DNA of 64,000 nt, taken from positions 1,984,001 through 2,048,000 of the forward strand of contig OY725498.1 in NCBI GenBank assembly GCA_963281255.1, in the 5' to 3' direction. The DNA is from Aphrocallistes beatrix (Eukaryota > Porifera > Hexactinellida > Sceptrulophora > Aphrocallistidae). The translations under genes were made by a program, and so were the position numbers. Within the stretch, counting starts at the first letter, position 1; each line of letters begins with the position of its first letter. Below are positions 57,101 to 64,000 of the stretch, piece after piece. The notes under the pieces are model-generated. The model was not told the DNA's origin and did not search any database. It saw only the letters and a program-made list of their open reading frames with translations.

Positions 57101-60100
57101 TTTTACAAGTATTGATTAAGTTCAATTATTGTTCAAAAATGAAAACATTGCATTATATTGAATTTCGCGATCTAAATTTAATGATTACAAGCGCGCTTCG
57201 CTTGCTTGCGCTGCGCGGCTGGCGGACACTTTGTGTCCGCCGGAGGCTCCCTTCGGTCGCCTGAGGTCACATTGGTTAATTATAAGGGAGAGAGCATCTC
57301 TAAATATGTCTGTCCTAATGTGATAATCGATATCACTCGAAAAATCACCAAATTTGTCAATTTAAAAATTTTTGATGCATAATGATGACGTCATACCACA
57401 GTGATGAGTCATCATTTTTTGATGATATTTGCATCATATGTGAGATATGTTAGTATACAGATTCTATTAAAATTTCAGCCTTCTATCCCCTATAATGGCT
57501 GAGTTATGCCCGAATAACTCTGTTGCTTAACTTTTGAAAATGTGACAATGACGTCATAATTCCATGATGAGTCGACATTTTGCTCTGAGCTCAGAACTTA
57601 CTGGAGCCATAGCCAAAAGACTCCCACATGCCAAAAATTAGCTTTCTATGACCGGCAGTTTCTTCAATCAATTCGTTACAGATATATATATATATATATA
57701 TATATCAAGGTTGAAATCGCTTCAACCAAATACCATTTTAACCGAATAATGGTCAGACCAAATAATTTGGTTAACCGAATAATGGTCAAACCGAATAATT
57801 TGGTTAACCGAATAATGGTCAGACCAAATAATTTGGTTAACCGAATAATTTGGTTAACCGAATAATTTGGTCAACCGAATAATTTGGTTAACCGAATAAT
57901 TTGGTTAACCAAATAATTTGGTCAACCAAATAATACTTGATTATATTTTTGCATAAATGTTTATATAAATATTTGTACAAAAATATATTCAAGTATAAGT
58001 AAGCCAATTATATTTATTTTTGTTCGGACCACTTCATGTAAGAACATGTGATTATTGTGTTGGGAAAGAATTCAAATTATTTGTTTGGCCAAATATTCGG
58101 TTGACCAAATTATACGGTTGACCAAATTATTCGGTTGACCAAATTATTCGGTTGACCAAATTATTTGGTTGACCAAATTATTCGGTTGACCAAATTATTT
58201 GGTTCTCAACGGAATTATTTGGTTCTCAACCGAATACCAAATAATGATATTTGGTTACAAACCAAATATCAATTATTTGCAAATAATATTTGGTTAAACC
58301 GAATAATTAATTATTCGGTTTCAACCCTGATATATATACAGTCGACTCCGCTTAATAGGGCCACTGTTTAATCGGGTCAGCCGCTTAATCGGGCCACTTT
58401 TGGCAGGACCGGAATAGCTCTCACACATAGAAGCTAATACAAAATATTTTTGGTTAATAGGGTCCTCTGCTTAATCGGGGCAAAATGTCCTCTGACCGAT
58501 GTGGCCCTATTAAGCGGAGTCGACTGTATATATAAATAAATATACATTAATCGAGTTTTAATAGTAAGGATTTTACTAAATATAATTACGACAATATATA
58601 TGCTATCGACGCAAGATTATTGTACTCCAGATCATAATCTAGGGGGATCAAATAAAAAGGGTAGAATTTAGCTCAGCGTGCGATCAATTGGAGGGTCTGG
58701 GGGCTTGCAACCCAGAAAAATATTTGCCTATAACAAGCACCTTGATGACACTTTTTATATTTTTATGGTAGGAGTACACATATTGTTACAAACTTTTGAT
58801 ACGATAATTTGAATGAAAATGTGCATTTATGGTTGAGAAATGTAGGGTGGGATTTCCTCCTGTTTCAACTAGATTTCTCCTGTATCTTCCCTTGATATTA
58901 CGAAATGATGCATATATATTACTACCACTTATTTATTAGGATGCATGAACAAATTATCAACAAATAACTTCATTCTGAATCTAAGGTCACCATACACGTT
59001 GAAAACAAAGCCGCATGGAACATTTCAACACACACGATGTAAAAAGTTGCTTGCAACATTCAGACATAGTACATACTAGTGCAAATTTGTTGCATTAAAA
59101 AAAGTTGCATCGGCATGATGACTTCTAAGGAGTTGAGAGTGACGATGCCAACTATACTCCAGTGAAACTTTTAAAATCATGCAGTCCAAATTCTTGACGC
59201 TGAGGAGAGGAAGCGTGTCCTTTACAATCATGCCAACTGTCGGTGTTTTCGATTACGAGAATTACCGCGAACAGCGAAACTATCTTATAATTAATCAGTG
59301 TGAGCTGAGGCGCTTCGTCAGACGCGCAGCACAAGCAAGCGAAGCGCGCTTGTTCCTATTAATATTTGACGAAAATTACATCGTATATTCAACAAAAAAG
59401 GTGGATTTTAATCTTAAAATAAATAACAATGAAATTTAACATGAATAATAAACGCAACAGTACAATTTCAAACTTTATACGTTATTTTGACTCGATTCTG
59501 AAAATTATTTTTTTGAGAAAATTTAAAAAATTCTCTCATTTCGGCAATTTTCTGCTTTTGGCAAGGGCTATTTCATAATCCATAGGTTTTAGCTCTAAAT
59601 ATAGTATTATCAAGGGAAAGGAAACTGCTGCTTCTGCAGTTTTTAATCGCTAAAGCTAAGCTCTAACACTTATAGTTTTGAAGTTATGGTATTTCAATGG
59701 ACCGCTAAATGGGAAACTTCCGTACAGCGTGATCATTGTGACGCACAGCTTTTGAACGGATTATCCGATCAGAGAAATCTTTTATTCTATGTATTTAGAG
59801 GGTCTTACTTGACATTTTAATAGCATAGAACATCACAAATTAATTGAAATCGACAATTCTAGACAATATCAGGGAGAATTGTACGAACAATCGGAATTTT
59901 AGACAACAGAGGTCAAAAAATTGTCTTCCGAAATTTGGACTTAGGATGCTTCTGACTAACTTCATCGATATTTTGGCCTTGATTTTGGACTACTTCGTTC
60001 CTAATTTATTGTAAGATTATAATACTTGTACTGTGACTAAGCTATGGCCAGTTAATAAATAAACTCACCATGTAAAATTTGCATATCTATAAGCAATGGA

Positions 60101-62376
60101 AATTCGTACATGTCAACTGATCCAATGATAGGAAGACACATTTCAAAGTGCTCGAAAATTCTTGCTACTGAGAGAGGGTTGCATTCAGTGTAAACACGTT
60201 TAAATTCGTCAAGTTGGATTCTCCCAGTGACAGAACGTAGTTTAGGTATAGAAGTATTGTCTGTAGTAAGAGCAGGCGCAAATATTCGCGTACCCAACCA
60301 ACCAGGATCCACCACAATAAGACTGGTGTTTGAAAATCTATTGATGAAAACAATTTCACCCATTCTGTCTAGGTCTTCTGAAATGTTGAAGAGATCTTGC
60401 TTAGAAACAAGTGGATTAACGATTTCTTTGGTTTTCTGAAAGTATTGCTTCCATGGAAGGACGGGAAAATTATGGTACTCATTTCTCCAGTCTTTCAGCA
60501 CACCAGCCATCGTATCCACCATTCCAGATCTGTATCCATGACTTTCCACCGATCTAACTCGAAGATAGCTCAAATGTTCCTAGAAAAAATAAGTAAGTAC
60601 TAGTACTTGTAAAATTTCCTTGGATGCTTAGTGTAATTGACAGTGCGTACTAAGGGGATGAACTTCGCCTCTTCTGACGGGATCTATTTGTTACAGTCAA
60701 TATGTAAATGACTGTTTCGATAGGTCATTTTGTAAAATGTCTGAAATTATCAGAGTATATTTATACATTGACTAACATTTCGCGTGTGAAATTTGATTCA
60801 GTGACACCAATAACTGATGACTGATTAATTAAGAAAATTTTCCCCAAGAAAAACTAGGAAACAAACCGAGGTTATTAATCTGAAACCAAGGCATGAATTT
60901 AGTTAAAGTGGGGGAGCAGCACCCTCCCTCCCCTTCCAGAAGTGTGGATTGTTTTTATTTCTGTGCAATCCTTTATATCTCTAATTCAATGAACAGTTGA
61001 CTCTCATAATACGCATTAGAGGGGATAGTTGAAATTCGTATTATCCAAATTGCGTATTATTGAAATGTATTTCCGTAAGAGAGAATTTAAAACGAAACTT
61101 CTTTTCGTGTGCTGTATTTTTATACATTTTCTCAATACATTTTCTCTTTATAGGAATCTAATAATTACAGAAGATATCGAAGTTGAAGTGAAATACTTGT
61201 AGATTAGGATGCACTACTTAATCAGGATAATTCATGGGTAATACCCATATATCTATCATCCTGATTAAGTGTTTGTTTGTTTAAAATAATTGTACTTTAG
61301 GCTCTAGGTAAAAATGTATTTTACCTACATTTAGCATATTTTGAAATTTTTTTAGTTTATTTGAAAATTTGAATTTAAGCCTCAATGAAAAGTGACTATT
61401 TTTCGGGTATGATACATACTTTAGATAATTTTATGAAACTGAGATAAAGAAACTAAAGTTTGCTTTTCCATGAAAGGACAGTTGTATACATCCTTACTAT
61501 TATATATATATATGCAACGAATTGATTGAAGAAACTACCAGACACAGAAAGCTCATTTTTGACAGCTGGAGTCTTTTGGTTATGGATCCACTAAGTTCTG
61601 ACCTCAGACGAAAACTTCGACTCATCATGAAATCATGACGTCATTGTAACCTTTTTATCATTAGAAATTTCAGTTTTTCGACTATAGAGCATTTAGAGAT
61701 GTTATCTACCTTATAATTAATCAATGTGAGCTTAGGTGCCCAAAGGATGCCTCTGGCGGACACAAAGCGCAATTGTAATATACTAATTAATTAGAATATC
61801 AAACTAAATAAATACTTATAATCTAACCTTTAGCGCTGTTAGTCTAGAGGACCTCGGATTGAGTGCGTTAAGGGTAAATGTCTGAGTCGAGAACGAAAAG
61901 TACTGTTGAAACTCATCTCTTAAAGTAGAGAGGATATTCTCGGCTATTTCTTTTGCTGGAGCTGCATCTTGACTTGAAATTGAATTCGAGAAAGTTTGAT
62001 TTGATAATATAGAGAGAGAACTTCCAAGAGTCGAGTCATCGCTACAGACGGACGAGAAGGAAGTGCGCCGGATTAGCTTACCAGACGCAACTCCTATACC
62101 CTGAGATTCAAGTACAGAATCAATTTGATCAAGATGAGTACCGACTAGCAAGACCCAAGGTTTGTTAATGGCATTCCCAGCGCGTAGAAGAACATGATCT
62201 ACACTTAGCTTTGACTTGATAAGTGAGAGATAATACCTCAATTGCGATAGTTGTTCTTCAAACGGGTCTGATAACCTATATGCCAATAAATATATTGTGT
62301 TACTGCTAGTAAAAAAATTGACATGAGCGGGATAGAACTCCTTTTGTCCTGACATGTCCCAAACACTGAATTGATC
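51152..62376 (-). CDS. DAPK1: Death-associated protein kinase-type gene: Roc, COR and death-domain exons (5' part outside)
   Basis: Four exons join in phase on the minus strand: 62376-61828, 60579-60069, 54313-53958, 51721-51152 (TAA); 661 residues visible. Exon a: Roc domain from WDMSGQ (G3, 6-11) to THLD (G4, 80-83). Exon b begins EHLSYLRV and carries the COR core (GEIVFINRF, IVVDPGWLGT). Exon c completes a split Gly and contains FPPGLFQRLQIRL. Exon d ends in a death domain, LLDPPDPLGRDWCLLGLLLG ... TIIVLVDTLRKLGRDDVA, like the DAPK1 C-terminus. The order Roc-COR-death is that of DAPK; kinase, calmodulin and ankyrin parts would lie upstream of 62376, beyond a first visible intron of at least 1.6 kb. 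Known role: Ca2+/calmodulin-regulated pro-apoptotic and autophagy kinase. The serine-rich tail of vertebrate DAPK1 is absent. The 5.8-kb intron 54314-60068 is largely transposons. Confidence 0.85.
52700..52860. repeat. Degenerate tandem repeat in DAPK last intron
   Basis: Loose units of the form CTAACAAAAT.TGTGAAA occur about six times. Confidence 0.5.
52985..53075. repeat. Short inverted repeat in DAPK last intron
   Basis: TTTTCGCGAGTTATGGTGTT and AACACCATAATTCGCAAAAA face each other about 45 bases apart. Confidence 0.6.
53496..53643. mobile_element. Small inverted-repeat element in DAPK intron
   Basis: AGGGCTTTTCAC and GTGACTTTTTAAAAGCCCT bound a stretch with several ACTCGCGAGT palindromes; about 150 bp. 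Confidence 0.6.
55405..56110. mobile_element. Element B copy 5, left end missing
   Basis: It begins at ACCCATATCCGTTGC, lacks the left tip, and ends ATGTAGTAGGCTATG. Arms pair around a centre near 55.58 kb. It lies in a DAPK intron. Confidence 0.75.
56299..57031 (+). mobile_element. hAT transposon remnant with the end of the transposase
   Basis: CAGGGTTGTTTGATTTAAAT and AAATCATGATTTTTATCAAC then CCCTA are hAT-style ends. Between them the plus strand reads LPSSAGIERIFSTFCYIHSS then IRNRFGIDKAAKIVFIYRML (about 56630-56765), the C-terminal dimerisation block of hAT transposases. The catalytic part is missing. TGTCTAA occurs just before and about ten bases after the element, possibly an altered target duplication. 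Confidence 0.8.
56382..56550. mobile_element. pogo-like MITE inside the hAT remnant
   Basis: TCCTCTCGCTAATACGAAC and its near reverse complement CGTATTAACGAGACTCGACT bound about 165 bp with further GGATAA.AC.GTTC units. Confidence 0.6.
57705..58330. mobile_element. TA-flanked element G built from short palindromes
   Basis: Ends TCAAGGTTGAAA and TTTCAACCCTGA lie beside TA. Much of the inside is tandem 17-bp near-palindromes, AACCGAATAATTTGGTT on the left and GGTTGACCAAATTATTC on the right, about twenty in all, around a unique centre near 57.94-58.07 kb. Confidence 0.82.
58339..58526. mobile_element. pogo/Tigger-like MITE (188 bp)
   Basis: CAGTCGACTCCGCTTAATAG and its exact reverse complement end it, each with TA outside. 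Internal CGCTTAATCGGG units repeat. Confidence 0.88.
58571..60068. other. Rest of the large DAPK intron
   Basis: No exon recognised. It contains a worn GGGTCTGGGGGCTTGC stretch (near 58.69 kb, like 35.64 kb) and an element A fragment. Confidence 0.45.
59284..59352 (+). mobile_element. Element A copy 11, 3' tip only
   Basis: TTATAATTAATCAGTGTGAG leads to CACAAGCAAGCGAAGCGCGC then TTG at 59352, flanked by T. The two GC stems are mostly deleted. Confidence 0.75.
61491..61775 (+). mobile_element. Element A copy 12, internally deleted, in a DAPK intron
   Basis: A|TCCTTACTAT at 61491, TA tract, body in the order of other copies including TGACGTCA near 61636, a deletion, then CTTATAATTAATCAATGTGA and part of the GC end. 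The last tip is absent. Confidence 0.8.
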
Positions 62377-62474
62377 CTATGTAGCAAAAAGGAAATAGTA
62401 AAGAGAAGAGAGATTGGAATAAGAATGTATACTAGTACATGTACTTGAATTGTGAACTAAAATACAAAATGCTC

Positions 62475-62700
62475 CATAGGCGCCGGAACTAGGTCAGGGT
62501 GGGTTATACAAGACTTGACAAGACAATATTTACAAGTAATTTTTATGACAATTTATAACCGAATAAAGGATATATTTCCAAAAATAAATAGGATTAAAAT
62601 TCGATATTGATAATCTATTTTTCAGGGTAGGTTTCACCCACCCTGAAAAATATCTGGGTCTAGCATAGACCTACCCTACTTCCTAGTTTTGGAGCCTATG
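62475..62700. mobile_element. hAT-type MITE
   Basis: CATAGGCGCCGGAACTAGG and CCTAGTTTTGGAGCCTATG are inverted ends; flanks AAATGCTC and AATGTATC are only partly alike. The centre is an inverted repeat (CAGGGTGGGTTATAC, GGTTTCACCCACCCTG). Confidence 0.72.
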
Positions 62701-62839
62701 AATGTATCTAATAATTGATCATGTACGTACTACACACGTCGATTAGTAATGAGTAACAATTGCATTCTACACACCAAGGCAATGGTAAACATAACAGATG
62801 AAAAGTTATGTTATAGAGTCACTGTAGCATGATTTTAGA

Positions 62840-63370
62840 TTTTTTGATGACTCATCATGGCGTCATCATGATAAAAGTCGTATAATATCGTAGAGACATC
62901 CATATAAAAAATTTTATGAATCATATGTACACTTCTATATCTTCTTATTCGTGAGATATTAGGTTTAGAATATTTTAGACAATGATGAAGCGACAATAAT
63001 TTTAAAGGGCAATAAGTATGCGATACGAAGTCAGAACGGATTGAAATTTGAATGGGCCTTAGATATAGCTCATATACGTATACATTTAATATCTTTTCAA
63101 ACTGATACAATAAAAATTTCCAATTTCTGCTGACTCACTATGACGCGTCAGCATGATGACGTTAGCATAATATTGTATGTCCACTTCTATCCCATATTAT
63201 TCGCGAGATATAACTATTATTAGGAAATAATGGACTTGAATTATATATTTTTGTTGAGTCATCAAGACGTCATCATGATGATGTTTGCATAACATTTGGA
63301 GACATCATAATGAACATTTAATCAGTTTTATAAGTTTTATCCTATCTCAACATTCGTAAGGTAGGCACTA
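62840..63370. repeat. Three diverged tandem units, ~130-290 bp apart
   Basis: TGATGACTCATCATGGCGTC (62846), CTGACTCACTATGACGCGTC (63129) and TTGAGTCATCAAGACGTCAT (63255) each start a unit with CATCATGAT and a later TTCGTGAGATAT/TTCGCGAGATAT landmark. Confidence 0.55.
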
Positions 63371-63784
63371 GATTAAGTTTAAGAAGGTTTTTTTGTGAAG
63401 AAGGCCCCTGATTATTTAGAGTTCTACTACAATTAATTATATATATATATATGTAGTATCATAACTAAATTTTAGAAGAAGAAGATCATCAAACCATTAA
63501 TTGTGTTACACACACTAAAATATTAGAGCAAATAAAAGTGTGGATAGAAGGTCATAAGTCGGCCTCAGGTGCAATGAAATTCGTGAATAGTTATTCAATT
63601 GAGGAGGGTTCTTAGTGGGGCCTCACATCTAAGTTTTGCGTCGAGTATATTAGCCATTTAAAATCTAGGGTCCAGGGTTCCACCAGGTTATTATGATTAG
63701 ATCGCCAGCCAGTTTCCCACTGAAAATATGTCTGTGGTCAACTACTGGACAATAGCCCACCTGTTGAGAAACACTGATCTATCC

Positions 63785-63899
63785 TTTACTGTAACTCAGT
63801 CATTTTAGATGATAGAAGGCTGAAATCTTAATAAAATGTGTATATTAATATTCTCCACATGTGATACAACTATCATCAAAAAATGATGACTCATCACAG
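63785..63899 (+). mobile_element. Element A copy 13, internal fragment
   Basis: GTAACTCAGTCATTTTAGAT through AAATGATGACTCATCACAG matches the middle of element A in minus-strand order. Both tips are missing. Confidence 0.65.
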
Positions 63900-64000
63900 A
63901 ATGTTGTCAAATCAACACTTCAAGAGTGCTCGGTCGAATCCTAATTCGATGTAACACTCGTATTCAAGTTAGGGTTATCAAGTTACGATAGAAGTTGTGC

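Larger units (their letters stand above)
57188..58570 (-). mobile_element. Element A copy 10, both tips, split by two insertions in its TA tract
   Basis: CAAGCGCGCTTCGC at 57188 (flank A) and AATAGTAAGGA ending 58570 (flank T). Two CRE palindromes lie near 57386 and 57549. The TA tract starts at 57682, is broken by 57705-58330 and 58339-58526, and resumes before ACATTAATCGAGTTTTAATA. Confidence 0.9.
62377..64000. other. Upstream DAPK intron
   Basis: No exon of kinase, ankyrin or P-loop type was recognised to the window edge. Contents are the repeats listed separately. Confidence 0.5.

Overview
The window is nuclear DNA from an animal-type eukaryote. The proteins are metazoan families (Hook, ALIX, DAPK, DDX3/PL10, a Rab-like GTPase, BTB and ankyrin-Roc-COR proteins), genes carry GT-AG introns, and AT-rich intergenic DNA is packed with small DNA transposons, Helitron-like elements and LINE scraps. 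The sequence does not fix the phylum; an invertebrate with a compact, repeat-rich genome fits. One 200-base run of N is an assembly gap.

Layout. 1-1251: C-terminal end of a Hook microtubule adaptor (+). 4.4-7.3 kb: BTB protein with a possible upstream exon. 7.8-14.4 kb: repeats (two Helitron-like families, two hAT MITEs with perfect 8-bp duplications, a LINE end, a FLYWCH zinc-finger relic, a 23-bp satellite). 15.1-16.3 kb: divergent FKBP-like gene. 16.5-21.4 kb: giant inverted-repeat elements and the gap. 23.1-28.1 kb: complete seven-exon ALIX/PDCD6IP gene. 31.5-32.1 kb: Rab-like GTPase (-). 33.1-35.3 kb: single-exon DDX3/PL10-type helicase. 37.1-40.0 kb: single-exon ankyrin-Roc-COR protein. 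40.3-49.1 kb: dense nested transposons. 51.2-62.4 kb: 3' half (Roc, COR, death domain) of a death-associated protein kinase gene (-), its introns full of transposons; its 5' part lies beyond the window.

The genes are not one pathway. ALIX (ESCRT/endosome), Hook (dynein cargo adaptor) and the Rab-like protein are membrane-traffic factors, and the two Roc-COR proteins are both DAPK/ROCO-type scaffolds about 11 kb apart on opposite strands, but I see no operon-like arrangement.

The most distinctive material is the repeat content. A family of about thirteen copies (element A) has ends that behave like a Helitron (insertion between A and T, 5' TC) but finishes in CTTG instead of CTRR, after a GC-rich hairpin array; many copies carry full CRE sites (TGACGTCA). 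A second family (element B) forms near-perfect ~1-kb palindromes flanked by 7-bp target duplications. These elements sit inside one another: one A copy contains three later insertions. Separately, several starts lie just downstream of splice-acceptor-like sequence, which raises 5'-UTR introns or spliced-leader trans-splicing.
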